From: an uncultured Alphaproteobacteria bacterium
Lineage (GTDB): Bacteria > Pseudomonadota > Alphaproteobacteria > RF32 > CAG-239
Assembly (NCBI GenBank): GCA_947588275.1
Contig: CANPYJ010000005.1
Span: 1 to 54,411, forward strand
Direction of reading: 5' to 3'
Length of the DNA: 54,411 nt
In this document: piece by piece, positions 7,971 through 18,500 of the stretch
Layout of the letters: every line of letters starts with the position of its first letter
Position numbering within the stretch: the stretch's first letter is position 1
Made by a program: the position numbers and the translations under genes
The notes under the pieces: model-generated
Told to the model about the DNA's origin: nothing
Database searches by the model: none
What the model saw: only the letters and a program-made list of their open reading frames with translations

Positions 7971-10326
7971 ACATCAAACGTTCTAATTTTTCTATAGTAT
8001 TTAAATATTCTTCATTACCGCCGATTTTTCCAAATAATTCTACAGGCCTACCGAACTTTTTCTCAAAATCTGGGGTTTCTAAAGTTTTTCTATCTTCAAA
8101 CGCATAAATTCCGAATTCTACATACTTAGATAATACATCAATATAAAAATCTTTCTTTCCATCAGGTAGTTGTGCTAAAAATTCTTTACAAAAATCAGCA
8201 CGTTGAAAACGCGTTATAGGTTCAATATCGTAAGTATTTTTAAGAATTATATCAAAAATATCAATATCTGCTGGATATATAGCCTTTAATTCTTTTATAA
8301 TTAAACCCTCATCAATCAAATGTTTTATAAAAGCCGTCTTCTTACGAGCCCCCGTCCATGCAGACCGAAAAGAATCCTCCGTATCATATCGTTTCAATAT
8401 GAAATTTTTATAATAATCCTGTATATTCTCGCTTATAAGCTTTCCATTTTCATCTAACCACTGAACTCTTTTGTCTACAATAGATACAGGAACATCATCA
8501 ATTACATATTTATTATTTTGTGGTTCTTCATCAATAACTTCACCACCTTCCCATTCTCCTTCTGATATTTCTTCTGGATCTTCTTCTATAGTCCATTCAT
8601 CCGGTTCATCGTTTGGTTCTTCAACATCAGCACCAGCTACAACTTTTATTTCTGTCGGATAACCATCAAATTCTGGATCTGCGAATAATTTTGTCGCCTT
8701 ACGAAAATCCATGATAGTGAAGTAATATTTCTGATATTCTTCATTTACACGCGTTCCTCGGCCTATAATCTGTTTAAATTCTGTCATTGAGTTTACTGTT
8801 CTATCAAGGACAATCAACTTACAGAGCTTTGCATCTACACCAGTTGTCATAAGTCGAGACGTAACAGCAATAACCGGATATTTTTCATCCAACGCAATAA
8901 AATTATCTAACTCTTGTTTCCCTTCTAAATTGTCACCGGTAATCTGCATAACATACTTACTATTCTCTTTCATCAGATCATCGGCAACCTTTGCTATAGC
9001 ATTTCTCATTCGCATAGCATGATTAATATTTTCACAAAAGATAATTGTTTTTGCATATGGATCATTTTCACGCAGAAATTTTATAACACATTTTGCCACA
9101 CATTCTGTTCTAGCATTGAGTATTATATCTTTATCGTAATCTTTTTCCGTATATTCCTTATCAGGAATCTCATTACCATATTTATCCAATTTTCCAAATT
9201 CTGGTCTCCACCCCAAGTCCTTATCTAATATTACCCTCATTACTTTATAAGGAGCGAGAAAGCCATCAGCGATACCTTCTTTTAAGGAGTATGTATAAAT
9301 AGGTTTACCAAAATACTGACTTGTAGAAATATCTCTATCTTCTTTTGGTGTGGCGGTCATACCTATTTGAGTTGCTGAACTAAAATATTTTAGAATTTCA
9401 TGCCATGATGAATTTTCTTTGGCAGAGCCACGGTGACATTCATCAACAATTATTAAATCAAAGAAATCTTGAGAAAACTGCTTATATATATTTTTCTCTT
9501 CTTCTGTTCCCGTTACTGCTTGATACAGAGATAAATATATTTCATAAGCCTTATCAACGCTCCTATTTTCTATCTTTGTCATAGCATTACCAAATGGTGC
9601 AAAATCTTGGACTTTTGTCTGATCTATTAAAATATTCCTATCAGCCAAAAATAAAATACGTTTTTTTTGCTTAGATTTCCACAAACGCCAGATAATCTGA
9701 AATGCAGTATAGGTCTTTCCTGTTCCTGTAGCCATCACTAAAAGAATACGCTTTTCACCGCGAATCACCGCTTCTACAGTTTTGTTAATAGCATTTCTCT
9801 GGTAATATCTTGGTTCTTTACCAGAAGTATCTACATAATAATCTGATAAAATATTATTACCTTCTGTTTGGGAAATTTGTTTCGCTTGCTTATATCTTTC
9901 CCACAATTCTTCAGGTGTCGGGAACTCGTTAATTGCTAATTCTCGTTCTTTTCCTGTTAGAAAATCATGTTCATAAAAACCTTTACCATTTGAGCTATAT
10001 GCAAAAGGAACATTCAAACATTCTGCGTATGCCATACCTTGTTGTAATCCATCACTCACATCTTTATGAAATTTTTTTGCTTCTACAATTGCTATAGGAA
10101 AATTCGGCTTATAAAAAAGCAAATAATCAGCTTTTTTTCTTTTACCTTTGCGGATTTCTTTATCTTTTACCATTATTCTGCCATTAGTGAATAGGTACTC
10201 CATTCTTATTTGGGTTTCAGAATGCCATCCTTTATTAGTAATAGCAGGTGTAATCTCGATACGTTTTGTATCTTCCTCAGATAAATTTTTATATTTTACA
10301 TAAACATCATTCATAATGTTTTCCAC
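7957..10326 (-). CDS. hsdR: type I restriction endonuclease subunit
   Basis: Walker A VMATGTGKTYTA, DECH box IIVDECHRGS, TATPKEDRD, N-terminal nuclease-like region ADYLLFYKPNFPIAIVEAKK. Confidence 0.94.
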   Translation of the reverse strand: MENIMNDVYVKYKNLSEEDTKRIEITPAITNKGWHSETQIRMEYLFTNGRIMVKDKEIRKGKRKKADYLLFYKPNFPIAIVEAKKFHKDVSDGLQQGMAYAECLNVPFAYSSNGKGFYEHDFLTGKERELAINEFPTPEELWERYKQAKQISQTEGNNILSDYYVDTSGKEPRYYQRNAINKTVEAVIRGEKRILLVMATGTGKTYTAFQIIWRLWKSKQKKRILFLADRNILIDQTKVQDFAPFGNAMTKIENRSVDKAYEIYLSLYQAVTGTEEEKNIYKQFSQDFFDLIIVDECHRGSAKENSSWHEILKYFSSATQIGMTATPKEDRDISTSQYFGKPIYTYSLKEGIADGFLAPYKVMRVILDKDLGWRPEFGKLDKYGNEIPDKEYTEKDYDKDIILNARTECVAKCVIKFLRENDPYAKTIIFCENINHAMRMRNAIAKVADDLMKENSKYVMQITGDNLEGKQELDNFIALDEKYPVIAVTSRLMTTGVDAKLCKLIVLDRTVNSMTEFKQIIGRGTRVNEEYQKYYFTIMDFRKATKLFADPEFDGYPTEIKVVAGADVEEPNDEPDEWTIEEDPEEISEGEWEGGEVIDEEPQNNKYVIDDVPVSIVDKRVQWLDENGKLISENIQDYYKNFILKRYDTEDSFRSAWTGARKKTAFIKHLIDEGLIIKELKAIYPADIDIFDIILKNTYDIEPITRFQRADFCKEFLAQLPDGKKDFYIDVLSKYVEFGIYAFEDRKTLETPDFEKKFGRPVELFGKIGGNEEYLNTIEKLERLMYGGK

Positions 10327-11261
10327 ATCTTTCTTTCATCAAAATCTTCCGGTTGAATGACCTTTACATGTTTACCCCATGTGTAAAGATGCCAATCCAT
10401 TTCAAGTGCGCCACCGGCACGGAATTTTACGGTTAAGGTACCGTCCGGATTGCGGATTGCTTCTTGCCTCGGATGAAATGTATATTGAGCCGCGGAATCT
10501 GCAACTTCTGCATCAAACAGCCATTCAACATCAAATGGTTTTTCTTGGTAAACCCCAAAGGCTTGTTCGCTGAATTCCTTAAGCGAGAAATGAGGATCGC
10601 GCTTGAAGTATGTATTTAAGACTTCAATTTCCTTGATTTTATTCAGGTTAAAGTGACACATCTTGCGCTTTGTTGGATTCCAAGCAATAAGGTAGTGTTT
10701 ATTTCCATACAAAAAGCCATAAGGGTACAACTCGCGCCAGTCCTTGTTGTGCGCAGAATCATATTTTATTTTAATGCGGTTGCACGCAATAATTGCGTAC
10801 CTGAGTTGTTTTAAGTGCTCGGTGTTGATGATAATCTTTGGTCCGGGCCGGAAAGCGTAACCTTCAGCTTCCAAAAGTGCTTCGGCATCCGGTTCGATCC
10901 TGTTTGTGGCATCTTTACCGATGATGGCTTTTATTTTATGTAAAACAGTATCAACGTAGTGCGCATCTAGTATACTTTTTGTTGCCAAAAGTTTTGAAGC
11001 ATTTTGCAAGGCGTGGATCTCTTCCATAGAAAAATTGACCATTTCGCGGCCGGTCCCCTTAGGCAAATACCAACGTTTTGTATTATAACGACCGTTAATT
11101 TCTTTTAATTGAGGGTATTTATCGGCGATGGAATCTTTCATACGAACCGCTGTCCGGAGAGAGACATCATACTTTTCCATGATGTCTTTAAGAGAAACGC
11201 CGTCATCTGTGTCCTGCATCCACAAAATCAGGTCATTGAGCGTCTGCGTTTTTTTATACAT
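10311..11261 (-). CDS. WYL-domain HTH transcriptional regulator
   Basis: 316 aa; N-terminal HTH, central WYL-like REL YPYGFLYGNKHYLIAWNPTKRKMCHFNLNKI; overlaps the hsdR start by 16 bp. Confidence 0.85.
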   Translation of the reverse strand: MYKKTQTLNDLILWMQDTDDGVSLKDIMEKYDVSLRTAVRMKDSIADKYPQLKEINGRYNTKRWYLPKGTGREMVNFSMEEIHALQNASKLLATKSILDAHYVDTVLHKIKAIIGKDATNRIEPDAEALLEAEGYAFRPGPKIIINTEHLKQLRYAIIACNRIKIKYDSAHNKDWRELYPYGFLYGNKHYLIAWNPTKRKMCHFNLNKIKEIEVLNTYFKRDPHFSLKEFSEQAFGVYQEKPFDVEWLFDAEVADSAAQYTFHPRQEAIRNPDGTLTVKFRAGGALEMDWHLYTWGKHVKVIQPEDFDERKMWKTL

Positions 11262-11370
11262 GTTCCGGCTCCATTCTTACTTTAGCTGGCACATTATACT
11301 CGATTCTTTTTTCAAATGTCAATATGGACATGACAAAAATTGGCAGGAATTTTAAATTTCAAAAAAGCAA

Positions 11371-11583
11371 TTACTCATACAGCCCTTGTTCAATGCAAGG
11401 TTCTTTTACGAATGGGTTCGGGTTTCCTTGGATTTCCTCAATACGCTTGGCTCGGGTGCATTCCCATGGTGTGACCAGATATCCTAGCCACGATGGGCCA
11501 TCGTGACGGGCTATGCTATACCCGATGTTAACAACAAACGCAAGGGATTTGTGAATTTTTTCGACAACTCCTGCGCTGGACAT
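11371..11583 (-). pseudogene. C-terminal remnant of an endonuclease I (EndA-like) gene
   Basis: Translated TPWECTRAKRIEEIQGNPNPFVKEPC resembles the EndA C-terminal WECxRxxRIxxxQGNxNPxV signature; the ORF is only 70 aa and lacks the catalytic part. Confidence 0.55.
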
Positions 11584-11727
11584 CTACATTTTACTGGCAG
11601 ACATCCCCACCGGAATTAGAATTATACAAATAAAAAAAGGATTACAACCGCACCAAGGCAAACAGAAGTCAAAAAATGGCACAACGAGGCTGTATCATGT
11701 CAAAAATTGTCAGAGTTTAGATTTTTT

Positions 11728-11973
11728 CTACCAATCTCGTTCTTCATCTTCGCGTTCCCAACTCAGATTTCCATGTTCATTTATGGAATTGCGTTGGCCG
11801 TCATCGTAATTATCGCGCTCGATCTCTCCGGATCGGATATAATCTTCTGCGGTGGGTTCTTGATTAAATGGACTGCGCCTTCTTGGTTGTTCGTTTGATT
11901 GATTCATAATTCCAAAAAACAATTCACTAAAAAATCCCATAATAATGTTCCTTTCTTGGTTGTGCAGAGGCAT
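11728..11973 (-). CDS. hypothetical small protein
   Basis: ORF with likely start at the internal MGFFSELFFGIMNQ after an aggaac-type RBS. Confidence 0.4.
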   Translation of the reverse strand: MPLHNQERNIIMGFFSELFFGIMNQSNEQPRRRSPFNQEPTAEDYIRSGEIERDNYDDGQRNSINEHGNLSWEREDEERDW

Positions 11974-12087
11974 TATATCAGAAAAATTATCTCAAAGCAA
12001 AAAATAAAAAATATGTGATGACAGTTTATGGCATAACATTGTAATTTTATATTTGCATTTTTAAATTGAAACGGCTAAAATACAAAA

Positions 12088-12109
12088 CGCTCGTTATAAA
12101 GAACGAGCG
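12088..12109. promoter_or_regulatory. perfect 8-bp-stem inverted repeat upstream of druH-like gene
   Basis: CGCTCGTT-ataaag-AACGAGCG, ~15 bp before the ATG at 12125; no U-tract. Confidence 0.5.
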
Positions 12110-12124
12110 AATAAGGACTTTTTG

Positions 12125-15100
12125 ATGCTATTGGTTGAAAATGTTTTGCATGAATTTTTAAATGATTTCTTAAATAAAAGAAATCTTCCGTTCCCCGATG
12201 GACGGATGCTTTATGCATATCAGATGAATCAACGTGAATATCTTGAATTAAAAGAAAAACTTAATGAACTCTGTCAAAATGAAGAATTAGTTGATTTATT
12301 AAGGAATAAAGATTTCTCAAGATGTTTTGTTTTGTATGCTTCAGAGTGGTGGAAACGTGAATACAGCGGTGGCGTTTGGTCCTGGGAACCTATATTTAAA
12401 ACCATCTCTAATGATGAAATAAAAACCCATCAAGTTCAGGTTAGATCAAGAGCTATTACAGAAGCTCTAGAGTATTGGAAATACCGCAATTCACTGGCAA
12501 CAGGAAAAAAATTCTTAGGTGCTATTATTGCCAATGGTGGTCTTCCTTCAAAATTTATGCAATCTGACAAGTATTCATCTATTGTTAGAGTCTTGCGCGG
12601 AATTCTAAGGTTTGCCGGCGAAAATAATGCTAATGATAATGAATTATTTATGCGCACAAAAGAAGCAGTAAAAAAACTGCCGGAAGCAATTAGAAAAGAC
12701 GAAATATGTGAGTTAATAGCAAATTTAGTCAGTACAATTATTAAATTAAAAAGAGATTATGAACTTGAAAAAGAAACGCACCCAGTTCAAATCCTCAATC
12801 AACGTTGTCCTTCATGGAAAGAACAATTTCCTTTATTAATGGAAGATGCTTCTGTTGAAAAAATGCTCGTTGGGTTTGTTGAAGAAGCGAGTAGAATAAA
12901 CAGAAACAATGTAAGAGGTAAAATTCCATCCGTAGATCGAATTTTTGATTTTTCTGAATCTGATCAATTAAAATTTTTATTTACTTTTCCTGAATTTGAT
13001 GTCTCAGCCGCGTATTTTTCAAAATTTTTTGAAATTTCCAATGCCGAGGAATTGCCACAAACATTTTATATCAATAATTTAGACCTGAAAAATACTACAG
13101 TTGCCATTGTTACAATGCAATTAGGCTCTAGAAAAAAATACAAAATCAAAAAGTTTGATAATAGACTAGATAATGTCCTAAATTCAGTGACAATTTCTCT
13201 GTCATCAGCAGATAACAAAATACACTCGAAATTAGTTACAATATCAGAAAAACTTGATATCAATGCACCTTTCGTCTTTATAAAAAACGACGATGATACA
13301 TTAATTTTGAAAAGTAACGGAAGTACATATTTAAGAGAAAATGAATGTTATATTGCATATAAACCAGGCATTTTTGATCTATCTGAATTTGGAACGCTTG
13401 AGCGCACTGTGCATATTGGTAATAGCGAATTGCCTTTGATAAAATGTACTTCGGATATCGAAACGGAACAGTTCTTCGTAAAGCTGAATGCTTCTAATCC
13501 GTCAAATAATAAGTATTGTTTGGACGGTAATATTATATCTTACAAGGCTTATCCTCATGTTGCATATAAAGGTGTGCCTGAAGTGGTTTGTTATGATGAA
13601 GATGGCAAACGCGTTACAATTGCATCAAAGTATATTACCTATTACCACAAGGGGACTAATCTTCCTATCACTGATATTCAAAATTTTTCGGGAACTGTAG
13701 ATATTCATTGTAACCATGGGGATATAGAAAGAGTTTATACGGTCACTATATTCCCGGCGGATCTTGAAATAAAATTTGATGTAAGTGATGGGGAATACAT
13801 AAAATTCAGTGATATGAATTGTATAAAAATTTTGCCTGTCGTTGATAAAAATGTCCAGTTCACTGAAATAGCTAAAAATGAGTTCAAATTTCATTATTTA
13901 GGCCAAAAACCTGATAAAGTATGCTTTAAAATTTATTGGTACAGTGGTGGCACATCTTTCATTTACATTCCATATCCGTGTATGGGTGTTTCATTTTTTG
14001 ATGAAAACGGAAAGTGTATAGATCTTTTTAACATTTCTATACTGCATCTAATGGGTAAAAAAATCAAAATTTATAACAACCTAACGAAATCTGAAAAATA
14101 TAAATTAGTTTTTAAATTAGAAAGAGCAAATAAAAAAGGAAAACAAGTAGAAAACTCTCGCCCAATATTTACTTATGATTCATTAACAGAAATTAAATTA
14201 ATTGACTTTGAAGACAACATTAAGAATTTACTTGGGTATTCTGATGACGAAAATGATTTAATCAAAGTTTCCGTACAGCTTAACAATAAGGAAATGGGGT
14301 TCATTAGAATTTCTCGCTATGATACCTATTTCGTTTTAGAAAATAGCACCATTTCTATACCAAGTGATCAATTTAGAATTTATTCTAATGAAATGTTAAA
14401 GAATACAAATGTAGTAGCAATTAATTTGCTTGATCCAGAAGTTCCTGTAATCCCGCTAGCTCAAAATACTGACAGTGGTATATTTACTGGATATTGGAAC
14501 ATTGAAAATCTTGATTCGTCCGCAAATACTTACATGATAACATCTGATCAAAAATCAGATATATCTATTAAACCTTTTATTTTATGTAAAGATAAGGCTT
14601 TTGAAAGTTTATCTGATTTTCACAAAAAAATTATAATATCAGATATTGTATCGGTAAATAGCGGTTCGACAATTACTTGCTCCTCAGATGATTTGGAGAC
14701 GTATTTAATAAGCGGACTTCATTCTTATAAATCAGAATTGTGGAAAGATATTGGGGATTTGAAGCAAGTTTTTGCCACTCAGAATATTTCTTTAACCGCT
14801 CTTAAATTATGGCAGGTTCTATGTTCCAATGAATTCCTGTTGGCAAGACTATTATTGTTCTGTTCCTCGGAACGAATCATTATGCAGAAAATAAGAGATG
14901 AGCTTATCTCTGTCCCGGCCATCATCTCTTTTGCTACATGGGAAGCGGCTATAACTGAATATTTACAATATTTGCGTGAAGCTTTTGCAAAAATTCCAGG
15001 TATGGAATCGATGCTGAAAAGTATGATATCAGAACAATTTAAGGTTCTGACCGATACATTTCCCGAAATCGAGGTAACTGTTTACTATTTACTTTTCAAA

Positions 15101-15589
15101 ATAAGCTGTAATTTTACAGACATGATTGAATTTAATTGTATAATTCCTCATGTAGGAAAAGCAATTAATTTTACTGAGCAACAACTGAGTGATGAAATTT
15201 TTACAAAAAATAAGTATGATGAGAACGATGAAATTGAAGAATTGTGCTGGATGCAGACATTGCAGGCACAAAACTCATTAGAAGAGGATAATTGGATTCC
15301 TTTGCCTTTCCCTCAGCTATACCAAGAAATACAAAGCATGTATCCTCAAGAACTATCTAATCTTGCTTCATATTTATTTAAGCTCAATAAGTTTTCGTAT
15401 TTTATTGAATATGTTGTTAATTTTCCACAGCTTTGTGCTTTTTATGCTTTCTATAATGCAAAAAGTCGAGATGAAATTCGTAATTTAATGAAATTTTCTA
15501 TAAAAGATTTTATGAATTTTAACCAAAATTATTTTATAGAGGTTTATAAAATAGCAATATCAATTATGTTAAGAAATTCAACCAAATGA
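12125..15589 (+). CDS. druH: DruH-like protein (STY4851/ECs_5259-like), Druantia type III candidate
   Basis: ~1154 aa; YASEWWKREYSGGVWSWEPIFKTI motif near the N-terminus; directly precedes a ~2000-aa DUF1998-type helicase with an 8 bp gap. Confidence 0.7.
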   Translation: MLLVENVLHEFLNDFLNKRNLPFPDGRMLYAYQMNQREYLELKEKLNELCQNEELVDLLRNKDFSRCFVLYASEWWKREYSGGVWSWEPIFKTISNDEIKTHQVQVRSRAITEALEYWKYRNSLATGKKFLGAIIANGGLPSKFMQSDKYSSIVRVLRGILRFAGENNANDNELFMRTKEAVKKLPEAIRKDEICELIANLVSTIIKLKRDYELEKETHPVQILNQRCPSWKEQFPLLMEDASVEKMLVGFVEEASRINRNNVRGKIPSVDRIFDFSESDQLKFLFTFPEFDVSAAYFSKFFEISNAEELPQTFYINNLDLKNTTVAIVTMQLGSRKKYKIKKFDNRLDNVLNSVTISLSSADNKIHSKLVTISEKLDINAPFVFIKNDDDTLILKSNGSTYLRENECYIAYKPGIFDLSEFGTLERTVHIGNSELPLIKCTSDIETEQFFVKLNASNPSNNKYCLDGNIISYKAYPHVAYKGVPEVVCYDEDGKRVTIASKYITYYHKGTNLPITDIQNFSGTVDIHCNHGDIERVYTVTIFPADLEIKFDVSDGEYIKFSDMNCIKILPVVDKNVQFTEIAKNEFKFHYLGQKPDKVCFKIYWYSGGTSFIYIPYPCMGVSFFDENGKCIDLFNISILHLMGKKIKIYNNLTKSEKYKLVFKLERANKKGKQVENSRPIFTYDSLTEIKLIDFEDNIKNLLGYSDDENDLIKVSVQLNNKEMGFIRISRYDTYFVLENSTISIPSDQFRIYSNEMLKNTNVVAINLLDPEVPVIPLAQNTDSGIFTGYWNIENLDSSANTYMITSDQKSDISIKPFILCKDKAFESLSDFHKKIIISDIVSVNSGSTITCSSDDLETYLISGLHSYKSELWKDIGDLKQVFATQNISLTALKLWQVLCSNEFLLARLLLFCSSERIIMQKIRDELISVPAIISFATWEAAITEYLQYLREAFAKIPGMESMLKSMISEQFKVLTDTFPEIEVTVYYLLFKISCNFTDMIEFNCIIPHVGKAINFTEQQLSDEIFTKNKYDENDEIEELCWMQTLQAQNSLEEDNWIPLPFPQLYQEIQSMYPQELSNLASYLFKLNKFSYFIEYVVNFPQLCAFYAFYNAKSRDEIRNLMKFSIKDFMNFNQNYFIEVYKIAISIMLRNSTK

Positions 15590-15596
15590 GAAAAAC

Positions 15597-18500
15597 ATGA
15601 AGACAAACAGTTACAGCGAACTTCTTAAAATTTTACCTGTTCAATCAACAGAAGCAATAATGAGCACATTGTCAATTTTGCCTCTAGACTTACGTGAATT
15701 CTTGAGAAAGAAATTTTCGGAAGAAGGTGATAAGTTTGTCGCTGATCCTGTATTTGAGCCTATGTTCAGTTATAAACCAAGCCAACAAACTTTCGGTGAA
15801 TTAAGTGGAAAGTTGTTGCCTAGGTCATTTGTTAATGCATTACATGGGGCTAGTGAGTATAGATTTGATAAAAGCATGTACCCGTATCAACATCAATTAA
15901 CCTCATGGGAAACATTATTAAATACGAATAATTCATTGGTTGTATCAAGCGGGACAGGCTCAGGAAAGACGGAATGTTTTATGATTCCTATTATCTCTGA
16001 TTTAGTCCAACAGGTTGAAAAAACAAATTCTGTGCTTGAAGGTGTGCAGGCCTTGTTTATTTATCCATTGAATGCTTTAATTCAAAACCAAAGGGAGCGT
16101 TTTAGTGAATGGACTAAACCTTATAAGGGGAATATTCGGTATTGTTTATATAATGGTTTATTGCCACAACAAACGAGGGAATCGGAACAAAAGGAGACTG
16201 TGGAAGAAGTTGTTGATAGAGAGCAATTATGGAAATCTCCATCTCCATTGTTAATTACCAACACCACCATGTTGGAATATATGCTTATTCGCGCAAACGA
16301 CAAAAGAATAATTGATAAATCAAAAGGAAAATTAAAGTATATCGTTTTAGATGAAGCGCATACCTACATCGGTTCGCAAGCGGCAGAATTATCCCTTTTA
16401 TTAAAAAGGGTTATGGATGCTTTTGAAGTTAAGCCTGAACAGGTTAAATTTATAGCAACATCTGCAACCATAGGTGATAATGATGCAGGCACACAATTAA
16501 GACGTTTTCTTTCCAGTATTTCGGGTGTAAATGAAGAAAACGTTACTGTTGTGTTCGGTAAAAACGAAATAGAGCCATTAGCCTCATCAACAGCCGGCAA
16601 ATCAATTGATGAAATTGAAAAAATAGAAAACCCGGATGAAATTATAAAAGAATTACGAAATAATAAATTAGCTTGTTCTTTAAGATCATTTTTTATTTCT
16701 TCGAATAATGAACACGGGGTGGCGAGGACCTTAACCGAAATATGCAATAATTTTAATTTAACATCTGATCTTGCTTTAAGATGGTTGGATTTACTATCTG
16801 TAACACCTGTAAACGAAAAGAGTTTTTTGCCGCTCAGACTACATATTTTTCACAAAACATTTCCCGGATTATGGTCCTGCTGTAATCCAAATTGTACTTG
16901 CAAGGATAATATCCCGGGGTGGAAATTTGGAAAGATATATTTTAAGGAGCAATGTAAATGCGAATGCGGTGCTCCTGTTTTCCGCGTAAAAGCTTGCGCT
17001 AACTGTGGCGAACCATTTCTTGAAGCAAAAATTAACGATAGCGCAAAGGATGGGAAAAAATACCTGTATCCAACGATGCTTCAAGATATTGATGAGTTTT
17101 CTCTTGATGATGACGACAACTATATCAATGATGTTGAAGCACACACCGTTTGGGTCGAGAATTTCGAAAAAGATAATGACACGGCTTGTTATTTGAATAT
17201 AGAAGATAGCTCACTATCTTTGGCGAATAGTAATGGAATAAGATTAAACGTTTTTGAAGATTATGAGGACATTCATTGCTGTGATGCTCCGGAAGTTGAT
17301 CAGATAAAATCATTCATTCCTTTGCAAGGTGCTCCATTTGTTTTGAGCCATGTTTTGCCGACATTGTTAAATTATGCTGAGATAGCAAAAGATTCAGAGT
17401 CTAAACCACATGCTGGCCAAAAAATGATTTGTTTTACGGACAGCCGTCAAGGCACTGCTAGATTGGCTGTTCAGTTACAACAAAACTCTGAACGTAACTC
17501 CTTCAGAAGTATTTTGTTGCACGTGATTGCACATATAGAGGCTGAAAACAATAAAAACAATAATGCTGATCAGATTAATACATTAAAAGAAGCATATAAA
17601 AGTACAAAAATGCCTCAATTACTGGATATGATAAAGCAATTAGAAGGACAAAAAGGAAGTTCCTTTGCAAACGAAAACAACGTCATAAGCGATATCTTGA
17701 AAGAATTTGACGATAATGACCTCAAATGGATATACAACTATTACCGGGACAAAGATTCAATATTTGACACAAATAGAGGTCAAGGTAACCTGATTGAAAT
17801 ATTGTTTGCACGAGAATTAATCAGAAGGCCGAAAAAGGCAAATAACGTTGAAACATTAGGTTTACTAGCAACTGCTTATGATTTTAGCAAAATTACAAGT
17901 GTGCCTGCAAGTATTAGTAAGTATTTCACATGCGATGATTGGAAAAATTATCTTAAAATTGTGTTGGACTTTTTTGTGCGTGCCAATGGCTTTGTTGAAT
18001 ATCCGGAGAATTGGGACAAATGGGGGGCTATCAGCAAAAATAATGAACCATTGGATTTTGATCACTGGCCTAAAGCTGATAAGAAAAAGAAAAATAGAAA
18101 CATTGTTAAATTACTGTTTTATGCATTAGATATGGACCAAACTAATGACTACCATATTGATATAGTAAACGAAATAATGAAAGAAGCTTGGTTAGCTCTA
18201 ACTTCTGCAACAGGCATTCTGACCCCGTCAGCCAATCAGATCTACCGAATGAAAATGGATAAAATAGGATTAAGGCGATTACAAAAAATTTACGTCTGCC
18301 CGATAACCAATAAGGCTCTTGATGTAACATTTAAGGGGTATTCTCCTTATTTATCTAGAAAAAATAGAGGCGAATCTAAAGAAATAACTCTAGAGAAATG
18401 TAAAGAGTATTCGTTTCCAACCTACGATTACAGTAAAGAAAGTGGAAAATCGTACGATGAATGCGTTTTAATGAGGAGAGAATGGTTAGAAAATAATGAT

